DNA from: Bimastos eiseni
Lineage: Eukaryota > Annelida > Clitellata > Crassiclitellata > Lumbricidae
Length of the DNA stretch: 64,000 nucleotides
Assembly (NCBI GenBank): GCA_959347315.1
Contig: OY365810.1
Span: 9,829,647 to 9,893,646, forward strand
Direction: 5' to 3'
The position numbers were made by a program, and so were the translations under genes. This document shows, piece by piece, positions 36,901-48,489 of the stretch (position 1 is the stretch's first letter; every line of letters begins with the position of its first letter). The notes beneath the pieces are model-generated. The model ran no database searches and was not told where the DNA came from. It was given only the letters and a program-made list of their open reading frames with translations.

Positions 36901-39535
36901 TTTTAGATGGGCACTGTTAGTTATTTATCAGCAACTAGTTATTTATGAGTTTGATCTTAGACAATTATGTCAGTTACTACTGTTTTATGGAATGGGAATA
37001 TCAGTTGAACTGTGATAAGAACTTTAGACATTGTGATCATGGCCTTTTTAGACAGACACATCGTATGCTTTTGCATGAGGCCCCACAAATTTAGGGGCCC
37101 CAAAATAGCCTTGTCATTGTAATATTACAACATTATTATTGTCATTTGAACAGATACTGCAATTATAGAGCCCCATAAAATAATGTTGCTTAGAGCCCCA
37201 AAATACTAAATACAATGCTAACTAAATGCTAACCTTCTAACTCAATAAAATTGTTGTTGTCTTAGTAGTCAGCGATCTTGACTACTTTAGGTTCTTACAC
37301 TCAATAATCTCATTGGCTGTCTTGTGTTCTTTTTATCCCTATATTGTTGTCAGTTGCTGTAAGTTTGTTAATAAATCGATTTGCATCTAGTAACATTTCT
37401 GAAGTTATGGTTATATCTATCTACAAAATAATGTTGCCAACATTATAAAATTGTTTGTAGCAAAAGCAGGTCAAGTAGTCGAGTTGGTGCATATCTGAAT
37501 TTGGGCATTTCTACTCTTGTTGTGACTTATGCAGGGTTTTCAGTCTGCATTCATATAAGTAGTTCTTGATCCAGTTAACTTTAGCACTTATAGAATTTAG
37601 AGAATTATCAAATTTTGCATTTTCCTCTCTATTAGGTTACTTTGCTTATTTGAATACGTCAGAATGGAACAGGCCTGATGGTGATGATAGAGCCCGAATT
37701 TAAAGATGTCACACTAATTTTTATTGTTAAGCTTTTTCTTTTTCTCCATGGTAGAATGCTGTAACATATGGCAGAATGGATGATAGGAATGTCGAGAGTT
37801 GAGTTTTTGAGGAATCAATAAGCGGCAGCCATATTGTTAGTTGTGAATTAACCAAAATTGACTTTGGTAGTAGCTGAAATTGTGCGTATTGTAGGATTTC
37901 AAACAGTACTAATCTACAGTGGTTTTCTTATTTGTACATCTCTTCATTGTTGTGTTGTAAAAAAAAGTTTCCGCGTTTCAACAGTGTTGAAGTGTGACTT
38001 AAACATGCAACTTTTTGTTACCCAATTTCTTTGTCATAATTAAGTAATTTATATTTGCTGATAATTATAAACTTGCAAGCTTCTCATGTTAGGCTGTATA
38101 GAGCATAACTACCTAGCTTAAATACTAATCAAGTGATTATGATCCAACCGGAAGCTTTTCCATGTACCCATTTTTAGGCTAAACTGTTGTGGCCTGTGTA
38201 GTCTATATGCTGTATGTTTCCAGCCTGTGCTACCTGAGTGTATATATATATATATATATATATGCAGTCTGGAAATCATGCACATTTGAACATTGTTGAA
38301 TTAGCATTTTGCCAATGTGCGTTCTGGTTGCATTTGGCACATTAAATCAAAATGTCATAGATGGTTATGAAATTTCAGTCAAACATTCTTGATTTTTTTA
38401 ACTCACAAACCAAAGACAATGGTGTGTTATTTTGTCCTCTTGCAACTTGAAACACTTAGTCCTTGTGGCTGTTGAAGGAATGCTTGACTGAGTATGTTAC
38501 CTCTCAATGTGCTTTGCTTAATATTCAATTATTTCTTAACTGCTATTGGTGCATCATTCTCTATTTATTTATGCAAATACAAGCACCAATGACTTATACT
38601 TGAATTTCGGTGATTATTCCAATTTGTGCACCAAAGTACTTTTTCAGATTTGTTACATACCGAAGATCAATTAATAGGTTTTACTTGAGAAGTAGCCACG
38701 CAGTGCTCTAACAGCAGAAATGAGCATTTTGCAAGAACAGAGTCGCCTTAGTATCCGACTATCAGAGACACTGCATTCTATTCAGGAAAGAAGCATAGAG
38801 ATTGGAAAGCTAGTTGAACGTTTTGAAGTATAAGAATCTAATGTGAAACTAATATGTAAGGCGAAAGTACTAATTCGGTTCATTAAATTAAATCTGAAAA
38901 TGGAGCAAGATGTTGTTTTAAGGGCTTTGTTTAAACACAATACCACACTTATGTACGTTTGTGAATCAGATGAACACTTGAAGAACGCTTCTGTACATAA
39001 GCTATTGACAAATGAAGATAGTTGACCCACCAGATTTTGTGCATTGTGATAACTTAAAGATACATTTAAGTAAATGCTTCAATGGATTTAATCTTTTAAT
39101 ATCACAATTTCATGATTTCCATTCTCACTGTACTAGAAAAAAAAAATTTGCATATAATCTGTGCTCTATGCACAATCAATTTGTTTTCATTTCAGATTAG
39201 TTCCTTGATTATTGGAATAACTTGTTTATTATGCAGTATTGAGAAGGCACAAAATTTCGTGATGTTGCTTGGTGGGATCTCTAAGCATGTCAATCTTGGT
39301 TTTATTACAAACAGGTGACACTTCCTGCAGAGGTCATGTGTGCTATTTAAAGCTGATAAAACTGATCCTAGATGACTGTGCTGATCTTACCTACTAGCAT
39401 TTCAAACAGTTGTCACTTTACAAATTTGAACTGTTACTTATAATTTATTTGTTTTGGTTTCCACATGTTAAGTTTGCTGATATCTATTGCCTAGGAAATA
39501 GCTGAATCGGTCTAAACTTGTGCGCAATAACAAAA
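33997..39535. other. 3' flank and gene-poor DNA
   Basis: The first part must be the 3' UTR of the large gene. ATAC/TACA-rich patches occur at 34498-34620, a short (TA)n at 38239-38262, and AATAAA at 36401. Open frames of 60 to 90 codons here show no domain, splice signal or partner, and I annotate none of them. Confidence 0.5.
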
Positions 39536-39544
39536 ACGATTGTG

Positions 39545-40010
39545 TATTTTATTATTATTATTTACCTGCAGTACATGTAATCCCTCAGTATCAAAAAAAG
39601 AGGGAGCATTATTCTGGAATGATTAGCCTTTGTTGATGTCGTGCTGAGTGTAGAAAGTGCTGTGAATAGCGATTGATGGCGACAGATTGTAGTTTCTCTG
39701 TTGTCTTGAGTTGTATATGGGAGTTGTATATGGGTTGTATATTTGCCTTGGCCATGGCAAAGCCATGGCCAAGGTTGTTGATCAAAGCTAGGCAGGCCTT
39801 CGTGATTAATTGCCCCAACAGTTTCGAAGGCTAAAGACACAAAGCAGTAAGCAGGCAGAAAGCTAATGTACTTAGATGATTTCCTCTCTGCTGCTATTTC
39901 AGCAGCTGTTGTCAAATCTGGGATCATAGGAGTAGAACTGCGAATGTGTCAATGATATTGCTAAACGTCCCAGGCTAGATGTATCCTGCCCTTCTACGCG
40001 ATGGGGTGAC

Positions 40011-40052
<42 letters not shown>
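39545..40052 (-). pseudogene. Non-LTR retrotransposon 3' remnant, antisense, flanked by ATT tracts
   Basis: On the minus strand a frame reads TTAAEIAAERKSSKY, then SLAFETVGAINHEGLP, matching the C-terminal domain at 28867-29402. Upstream, AWDVSNIIDT corresponds to LLWDATVVDT. It contains a degenerate stretch with repeats of GTATATGGG. (ATT)n lies at its 3' end (39549-39562) and at its truncated 5' end (40012-40052). Confidence 0.75.
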
Positions 40053-40053
<1 letters not shown>

Positions 40054-40118
40054 TCAAATGTGAACTTGTCAATAAAATGGGTCAATAATGAGGAATGTTG
40101 TATTATTCTGGAGCAGAA

Positions 40119-40420
40119 ATATTATTATTATTATTATTATCATCATCATCATTATTATTAGAAGTATCATCTCAGCTCACAGAGTAGTGGCAAGAGAGGT
40201 GCCACTGAGATTGGTTGGAATAGGTAACTGATGTCTCCATTGCATCATAGGCTGCATCGCTGATATTGCTTCTCAACTCTACACCAAGAACTGTAAGTTT
40301 TCTGCTACAAAGGGGTGGTTTTGTGATGGTGGAATACTTCATCCTCTTGGACACAGCTGCATGTTCGGCGACTTCACCAGTGCCGATGGATGCATGGAGA
40401 AGATAAGACATGAGATGACA
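40119..40420 (-). pseudogene. Second retrotransposon C-terminal remnant, antisense
   Basis: The minus-strand frame SYLLHASIGTGEVAEHAAVS followed by KRMKYSTIT and LTVLGVELRS resembles the same C-terminal domain (the A-x-x-x-K-x-x-K-Y region). It is more decayed, with the (ATT)n tail at 40119-40162. Confidence 0.6.
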
Positions 40421-42240
40421 TTATTGTCAGTGATTTATATTGGTTCCAAGAAAAATCACAGTAAAATTGTATAACCAATTTGGGCAGAACCTGGCTTACT
40501 CTGTGGAAATAACGAATGCTCTGCAGAAGAAGCAATTAAAAATGGTGGGAACTCTAACTGTTGATACTGGAGACTGGTCTGCCTGCAATTATAAACCACA
40601 ATTTGTTGACCCTTTTAGAATCTAAGGAATAAACACAAACAAATTGCATATAAATGAGTTTTTAAGTTGGTGTTTTTATGTGCAGAATGTTGTGTACTGG
40701 TAGATTAGTAACTGTGTGAGGATTTAACTATACTTGAATTTCAGTGATTTATTTTCTGATTGACCCAAAAGTTTTTGTGTGTTTAGACACAACAGTGTTG
40801 TGCAATGTGCATAGTGTATATGTTACATATTATGTTACATGACACAGCGTAATAGAGTTACATGACAGAAGTCTCTGTGTAATTTGTTTCAAGTTACTTT
40901 GCGTATTCATGTTTTGAAGACAGTTAATATATGGTTTGCCTGTGTAGGTTTTGATCTGTCTATAAATAACATCTCTTTTCTATTTATGGAAATTGAACAT
41001 ACCGTATCAATGAGACGAGAAAACATGGGTTACAATTATGTGAACTTGTAAGTTAAGAAATTGTTAATAAATAAATTTTTAAGCTTTTGTCTATTTTCAT
41101 CCTAAAGTTAAAAGTGCAATTGGAGTAGGCTTAATTTGTTTTCTTGTGCTGTTAAATTTACGTGTTGTCTATATATATAAGATATTATGAAAATAAACAA
41201 GAGGCCAAAGATATAACTCCATTCTTTAGCTTCCTTGAAGGCATTTCTCTGTATTTCACAACTATGTTATAATTTTCCAACCTATTGCATTCAATATTGT
41301 TATGTAACCGAGAATAATAAAAAATATTCGTTTATTGTATATACGGAATATCACACCGCAAACCAGTACACAACGTGATATAATGTGTATGATTATAATA
41401 GGTCTACAATTAAGAATGCAGTAGAAATTAGCCTGCTAGGTAATACTGAATAGGTTTTAATTTAGTAGGTCTTACCTGATTGGGTTTCCTCAGCCACCTT
41501 CAGAAGCTCACCAAGGGCTTGTAGTATGCTCATTGATTTAAAGAGTTGTCACTGTGTCAAAACAGCAGGCCTTAATGAGTCTTTTGTGCACATTACGAAA
41601 GTGCAATTTTGTCAGAATTCATAAGTTCACTTCCGTGGTTCAGATCATGCCTCACTGGGGTGCACTTTCTCAGCAATTCTGGACTACGGCTACGAGGCAT
41701 TTCCTTTCACTATCTCCATAGGCAAAGAGACTTGTTCCTGGATTTGGGGATACAGATGGAAAACATTGGGGTCTAGGGGTCAGTTAGAAAAAATTAAATT
41801 CTCAAGCATGTACACAGCAATAACATTGAATAGTGGAAAACACTATAAATTTAGAATATTTATGAAATATGAAATTTGTGGGGATATAAGCAGATCCGTT
41901 CCTCCACCAGAAACATTTTACGGGAAATTTTTCTGTTCCCCCCAAATCTCCGCCCCAGGCTGTCTTCCAATTCAAACTATATTCTGTATGTAAATTTTCT
42001 ATTGCATATATATAGATGTATGGTTGTTAATTATAGACCTGCCATTATGCAGTTATGTGTGTTGAAATGCACAGGTGCTTAATTGCTTAACCTTGTCTTA
42101 AACTAGACACATGTGTTTGCTAGTTGCCAGTGTTAGCTGGCACCCAGTACGTTTTAATTTAGTAGACTTTAAAAACGTATTGCACAAAGTTAGCTAGTTT
42201 TAATGGGCCACTCACTTAAATTCAGGCCTGTGTCCACCTG
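40421..42240. other. AT-rich DNA, no gene seen
   Basis: The 61-codon frame at 40440-40625 and the 75-codon frame at 41766-41993 have no recognised domain. Confidence 0.45.
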
Positions 42241-42425
42241 GTGATACAATGCAGGTGCCTGTATCACGATACAATGTAGGTGCCTGGTGATACCACAAAG
42301 GCACCTGGTGATACAATGTAGGTCCATGCTTCTCGATTTTTCTTTATTAAACATCTGTGAATAAGCTGGTTCCTGCAGCTCTGCTATTTTGGGCGCTGTG
42401 GAAATTTCGAGCTTACTATAGGCCT
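42241..42425. repeat. Short tandem phrase and a family A copy
   Basis: GATACAATGNAGGTGCCTGG-like units repeat three to four times at 42241-42330, then a family A copy (GTGAATAAGCTGG, then GGGCGCTGTGGAAATT) at 42356-42405. Confidence 0.6.
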
Positions 42426-44603
42426 AAGGATGTTTGATAGCACTGCCATAAACAGTCGATATAGAAGACATTCATATGTTGTCAACTGTTTTTCATTCCC
42501 AGATTGCCTATTCTAGTAATATGGATGGTGCATTCCTTATAGGTAGGCTTCTGTTTCATCCCAGCTTATGATTTAGATGAAGGCCATTGATGCTCATGAT
42601 GCTTGGGACATTGGTTCAGTGTCAGTTTGCACGTTACCCCAAAACCTGAAGAAATGGCCCGATTTGGATGAACATTTTTGATCTATTGATACACAAGAAA
42701 GAATATGCAGATTTCATTAGCTATTGTCTAAATCTCAAACAAAATAAACAATATGGCGATTTAATTAATTATTTGATAATTTCAGACCATTTTTGTCTTA
42801 TTTTTTGCATTTCTGACCTTAAAATAACATTCAATAACCATGAATTTTAGTATCATTGTTTTCCCAGATGAAATCTCGTGTAGACAGGGAGGCCTAGAAT
42901 AAATAAAGTTAATCCAAATCAGAATTTTCAGACTAGGCCTATTCGTTCAAACTCTTAAATGTGATTAAAAAGAGTCAGTCGACAATGGACCTACGTTCCA
43001 AGTGCAGATGCTGAGCGCCTATGATGCTTGTATTTAAGAGAGATCTATAGTTGATGCTGATGTGCATAATTATGATAACGATAGTATTCTTAACAGTTTC
43101 TGATTGTCCCATTGTACGTTGGCGAATAGTGTGGGCCTATTAAATCACACATGTGCACTTACTCATTTTTACTTAGATGATGTCAGTTGATACGAATGTG
43201 CATATTATGGTAGCATCCTCGTGCGTTAATTCAAAGCAGACGGTCTTCTCAGCAGATTCTGCTCGGACAATGGCGAGTTGGAACTACAAGTCCTTGCGGT
43301 TCTCTCAAATTTCCATGTAAGACTCACATGCATATAGGCCCACTGTCCAGTGTCCACACTCCCTTAGCACGTGAAGGTCTAATGTCCTACTTCCGTTCCA
43401 CGTGTTGTAAAATACAATTGATCATCAAAAAATATTAATGTAGCTAACTACTGCTTAGAAAGGACTCATCTGGTAGCCTACGCTATGGAACTAACGATAA
43501 CCAGGATGGCAGGATCGAACGAAATGATTTTCAAGTACCTACAGCACAGCGAAATAAATGCCAAGTTGCTCATGTCGTAAGATGCTATGTAATCTATGCT
43601 AGACAGTTAGATCGACCATAGTACGTGAGGCTTCTGTGAAGTGCAGCGAATCAATCTACGGCCAGGAATGGAATGAATGAAACACATAGAGAAAGATAAT
43701 GATTTTCGGTTATTTTCAAAATGACAAACCGCAGTACGATTACAGACATAGGCTACTATGTAGCATAAGGCTATAACAAGTTATCATGGGAGTCGAATTT
43801 GACTGTCGGCAGTCACACAGAGCGTCCATTACGCTATACATCTCATTTAACCAACGCCTCCGCCTAGCGAAAGAAGGACTAATCAACTTTACGGGGAATA
43901 CGGGTATCGAACTCGGATCCTCAGCTCCGCGCCCGAGTGTGTTCCCCATTACTTTACGCCCGCCGCCACCCCGTCCCCAACTCCCTAAGACCCAACTCCC
44001 TAAGTTAGATGAGGCACACCCCTCGTGGCAATTGCGTATTTGTGCATCGGCATCCAGAGGCCGAACTGTAATAAGCACAGGCAGACGATTATGAATAGGA
44101 ATAGCAAGGCTAGCGAGACAGACAGTCAGACACTAACACAACTTACATGAGCGACATGTGATCCGAGAAACCGATTTTACGTCAGAATAAGATATAGATG
44201 CCTATTATGGCTGCTCAAATATTGACCATAAAGGAACACGTGCTAAGAAGTATCAGAATAGCCTTGCTGTAAATTATTACCGCTGCGGATATTTTCATCG
44301 AACTTATATTGATTCTGCTGTGAATAGTGGGTAGGAGGAACAATGCAAGTAGGCCTACATCACTGTGAATTTCACGCTTGAATCGAAGCACGATTATAAG
44401 AAGGATATCGGTCCTAATGGGGGTTAAGACTATTTCACCTAAACCGCTTAAACGACCACTAAGATCACTTACGGGAGGATAAACTTATTATCTCTCGACC
44501 TTCAAATTGACCTTTTAACCATTACCCACCGCGAATAACTGGAAGTTTCAGTAGGCGCTATAAATTCCACCCATCCAAGTACTAGCCTGTCTCACACAGT
44601 TAG
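42426..44603. other. Non-coding DNA with a possible tRNA-related repeat
   Basis: At about 43890-43960 the minus strand has a B-box-like GAGTTCGATACCC in a GC-rich context, which could be a SINE relic. The two opposite open frames at 43740-44094 follow from it and are not genes. Confidence 0.35.
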
Positions 44604-45077
44604 AGTTGTCCATGGACCCATTTTTCACGACCCGACACAACCCGACTCATCGAAAGTTGACCCGACCCGGCTTCTATTGTCAAATGCCTGACCCTATCCG
44701 ACCCGACCCATTACGTGTATGACCCGACCCAATCCGACCCGACCAGCCTTTAGTGTTAATGTTACCAATATTATTTAGGGGCCTATCGTCAAATTCTAAT
44801 GTCGCAAAAACGTAACACAGTCAGACGCCATATTATGATGATGATATTGATTTGTGAAAACGTATTATACCATTCATTTACTTGTGCCTAAACTTACTTT
44901 TTCCACGAATATATAGGCAAACGAATTCCGGGGATTATTAGGTACGTAAGAGACCGGCCCACGTGTCCCAGCGTTGAGCCTCAGCTAATTCACAAGCTTG
45001 TAATCAATCTGTTGATCTTCAGATATTCGTGACCCGACCCGGCCCGAATCACCGGGTGACCCGACACGGGGACAACT
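44604..45077. mobile_element. GACCCG-rich element with short inverted ends
   Basis: The ends are AGTTGTCC and GGACAACT. Both ends are rich in GACCCGAC repeats (for example GTTGACCCGACCCGGC and GACCCGACCCGGCCCG). The interior is AT-rich and non-coding. Class unknown. Confidence 0.45.
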
Positions 45078-45290
45078 AGTATTTTTCTTAAATTCATGAG
45101 AAATTATTTAATACGGCAGCTTCAGCCGAGTTCGGTGTTAAGAGGAACAAATTCGGATTTGTCCTAAGTTTTCATGCTAATTTCCTCGCCATTGTCACTT
45201 TATTTGATTGTAACTGATTAACCCTACGGTCTGATGTGAACCGCGGTTCGCTAAAGTGATGCCTGCTTACACAAGATGATCTGAACTGAT

Positions 45291-45375
45291 CTGAACAGCG
45301 CTCGTGAATAAGCTGGCGCCCTGCGCTTGGGTTTCAAGTGTCGCTTTAGAAGCTTGGAGATTACGATTGCGATTA
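45291..45375 (+). repeat. Dispersed repeat family A, diverged copy
   Basis: AGCGCTCGTGAATAAGCTGG, then GTGTCGCTTTAGAAGCTTGG. It differs from the 10733 type in the centre and resembles the intron copies at 47960 and 59980. Confidence 0.65.
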
Positions 45376-46191
45376 AAATTTCATCTCTCCAACAAATAAC
45401 AGTTTATTGTTGTCCCACACTGATGAAATTTAACTTTGAGAACTAAAGTAGGAGAATTTACCTAGGCATATTGCACTCGTTCACCGTCGACTGAAAATAT
45501 CAAATCATATGCATCACCCACATTGCGCAGAGTAGGCTGGCGATAATACCAAATGATCCAAATTTGTATCGCCTTATAACATTTATAGCCTAAAATAATT
45601 AAAACAACAGGCTGCAAGAAATTTATCGATGTCAGAAATTGCCGATATCTTCGGTGGTGACGTGAAAAATGTGGCGTAAAATTTATGTAGGCCCCCTGTA
45701 GGCCTATAGACATATCCATAAAGGAATTGAATTTTAATTCTTACAACCATCGATCGCCTAAACATAAATAATGAACCCATGATAAATAACAAAAGAAATT
45801 GCACACTTATTGCCACTTATTGCTACTTAAAGAAACATCCCACAGAGTCCCCCATTGCTTCGTGCTTCTTCATTGAGTACGAAATAATTTATTAGCCTAT
45901 TACAATTACAAATAATATTTTCATGCATATTATACGGTTCATATAGGTGAGCCTACGGTTTGAGTAGGCCTACAAAAACGCTTATACGTCCAAGACGCAA
46001 CATATGGGGACGTCTAATATAGGCCTAAATCAAATGTAATGTCTTGGCTAACTTCTGGGTCATCCTTGAGCTGCCTCTAAATGGATCACCATAAAGCTCC
46101 ACGTATGAGTCACTCGTTGTTCTTTCTGCACAGAATATCAGTTGGTGCATATTAAGTTCCTCTTTGTAAACGCATAGACCTATTAGAAACG

Positions 46192-46249
46192 ATGCGCTGC
46201 TTTCTTGGGCTTCTGCTTTGTACGTGCATTGCTTTCTGGTTGTCAGAAG
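46192..46249 (+). CDS. Three-finger copy 1, exon 1 (signal peptide)
   Basis: 58 nt, 19 codons plus one base, ending TCA GAA G before GTAAAC. The leader is strongly hydrophobic after Met-Arg. This ATG is chosen because it gives a leader of normal length and the same exon length as in copy 2. Confidence 0.85.
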
Positions 46250-48489
46250 GTAAACTAAACTTCATAAATTATCTTCACAATGGCTTTACTCATCAGCTAA
46301 CATGAACTTTTATAGTACGACAGCGAATTTTGTTTCAGCTGCTCGTAATGTTGTTGTTGCCACTCATCATGATAACGACAACGTCGACTACGACGGCTAT
46401 TGCGACGACGCTATTGCTGTTGACGACGATGACGATGACGACGACGATGCTGCTGCTGCTGATGTTGCTGATGATGATGATGATGACGATGACGATGATG
46501 ATGATAATGATGATAATGATGATGATGATGATGATTATGATGATGATTGTGATGATTGTGATTATGGACCACAACGACGATGGCAATGAGAATCAGAAGT
46601 TAATTTCACAAAATGATTATGAACTTAATTCTTTCAACTTTCATCATCTTATTTTACATTTTCTTACTCAATTCTCTCTTGACGGGACTCGTGAAAGAAC
46701 ATGGCATTCACATCGACGTTGCCTTTAGTTTCCTTCTTAGTGGAATTGCATTAGTCAAGTCAACAGCTTAAATTATTATTGCACTGGACAGCAAAGGTTA
46801 ACTTTCTTGTTTCCGAATAAACTTCATATGCTTTCTGCTTCGCTGAATTATACGGTGTTCGTATAAAAAATTTCACCGTTTGTATTGCACGTTGCACTGA
46901 GTGCATATCCAGACATACCTGGAATACACAATCCGCTTTACTTTCCAAAAGGCTATTCTACAAAAACCACGTGATTTCATGATCATCAGCCACAAACTCG
47001 CAAGCTACACCAAACAGCTTTCAAGATGATCAACCTCTGAAGGGCAGTGTTATGCGTATTATGTTCATCTACGCTATATCGAATAAAAAGGCCCATCTAT
47101 TGTGTGCCCGCATTAAAGATTTATGCCATAAGTGTTGCCCTGACTGTTTGATACATTTGTATAGGTCTCCAGTGTGTGAAGTGCACAAGGAGAATCAATG
47201 GACCAGAATGCTATGACCACGGAAAAAGCGTCACCTGTATGGATGGCATGGGATTTGAATGCGTGACAAACGTAGGGTACACGCAGATAAAAGGTAGAAT
47301 TAACAGTCTCCTATTATAGATCTGCTGGTAAAGCATACTACACATATTTACATTAAAGGCTACTACCACATGACCATCGCACTTAACTACTACATAGCAT
47401 TCTATGTTCAGCTAGTGTTTAGAGGGAATGTTAGGTATTAGGGCACGTGGAATTGAAACACTTCATATATATAAAGGTCTAAAGCCCTCACGTGCTTTGC
47501 AGCTATATAATTAGTACAATCTCTTTTGTCATATTGCTGAATTTTTACAAACAGTTCTTTGCTATTTAACCAGATAGTTACAATGTATTTGATATGGGAT
47601 TCGTCACAGTTAAGCTCTAGTGTTTTCACACAGAATTCTCATAATATAACTCGAGTTTTAAATGGAATGTATCGTAGATTAAAAAAAACGAATGCGAGAA
47701 ATAGGCCTAGGCTACTACATGTGTCCAAATTCCCTTTAAATTCCGTGTAGTAACAGTTCCTCCACCTGTACCTTCAATCTCCCTTCAGGACCCTTCTTCA
47801 TCAGCACCAGGTTCTTCCACTAATCACCGTCAAGGCTTCCCACTTCAAATAGGTATCGCATCTTATTTATCTGATGATCCAACGTTCACGCAAAGATCGC
47901 TTCTTCCACGATACCCTCCTTAGCAGCTGCTCTCTCCATTGAACATCGCTATCTGGACGACCCTCCGATATGAAGCAGCGCTAGAGAATAATCTGTTGCC
48001 CAACGCTTGGGTTCATAGTAGCGCTACAGAAATTTTGTAGTTTTGATAACCTGGCTCAGTTAGCTCCATTGGAAAGAGCGTAGGCCGCGTCTCATGCGCC
48101 TCGGCGAAAGAGAGCATTCGGACCGCGGTTAGCTTCCAGTTGCTGGCTTATTTCAGAGATTTAAATTAGAAGGGTATCACGCGACCAGACTCTCGTTGAA
48201 CAATGACCAGGGTCGAGACCATTATACGGTTGCTATATAAAGAGGTTTACATTTACTTTACTTCTACGCAGCCGGTGTATTTTATGTCATCGTTGTAGGT
48301 GAATGGGTAAAAACCAACATCTCAAGAGGATGCACTAGTTCATATAAAAAAAACCGATGCGAAAAACCTCCTGTTAAAGATTATGCGCGATGTGATTGTT
48401 ATCTATTTTGCAACGAAGACAACTGCAACGACGGACCAACTTCTGATTCACCAATTTCCACTGATTGGAAGGGAAAAAATGATTGTTAA
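46192..48489 (+). CDS. Secreted Ly6/uPAR-like three-finger protein, copy 1 (3 exons)
   Basis: Exons 46192-46249, 47165-47293 and 48299-48489 join in phase 1 to give 125 residues. Exon 1 is a signal peptide (MRCFLGLLLCTCIAF, then WLSE). The mature part starts LQCVKC and has twelve cysteines in all, closing with DCYLFCNEDNCND, the C-x4-CN signature of the Ly6/uPAR three-finger fold. It ends WKGKNDC with no hydrophobic tail, so it lacks a GPI signal and should be secreted. Known: the family includes receptor modulators, surface antigens and venom-type proteins; the sequence does not say which role applies here. A paralogue with the same exon plan lies 12 kb downstream. Donors are GTAAAC and GTAGAA; acceptors are TTTGTATAG and CGTTGTAG. 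No canonical AATAAA is seen within the first 150 bp after the stop. Confidence 0.87.
46370..46565. repeat. GAT/GAC tract in intron 1 of three-finger copy 1
   Basis: Imperfect (GAT)n and (GAC)n. The three overlapping long frames are artefacts. Confidence 0.9.
47165..47293 (+). CDS. Three-finger copy 1, exon 2
   Basis: 129 nt, phase 1-1. It codes for GLQCVKCTRRINGPEC, YDHGKSVTC and FECV, the first five cysteines. Copy 2 has one extra codon here (GKTGVKC). Confidence 0.87.
47960..48045 (+). repeat. Family A-like copy in intron 2 of three-finger copy 1
   Basis: AAGCAGCGCTAGAGAATAAT, then AGTAGCGCTACAGAAATTTT. A homologous copy is at 59975-60035 in intron 2 of three-finger copy 2, so it predates the duplication. 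Confidence 0.65.
48051..48249 (+). mobile_element. tRNA-like SINE in intron 2 of three-finger copy 1
   Basis: It starts CTGGCTCAGTTAGCTCCATT with GGAAAGAGCG (A-box and D-arm like), has a GGACCGCGGTTAGCTTCC region where a B box would be, and ends TATAAAGAGGTTTACA. The matching place in copy 2 (about 60040) lacks it. It ends about 50 bp before exon 3. Confidence 0.55.
48299..48489 (+). CDS. Three-finger copy 1, exon 3
   Basis: 191 nt ending at TAA 48487-48489. It codes for the last seven cysteines, including RGC, NRC, the CDCYLFC cluster and the DNCND motif, and the terminal KGKNDC. Confidence 0.87.

Noticed and set aside
43740..44094. Opposite-strand gene pair
   Set aside because: The overlapping frames on both strands lie over a GC-rich, tRNA-related repeat; neither has a leader, domain or splice pattern.
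46302..46728. Asp-rich or Met/Leu-rich protein within intron 1 of the first three-finger gene
   Set aside because: All three overlapping frames are produced by a GAT/GAC microsatellite.
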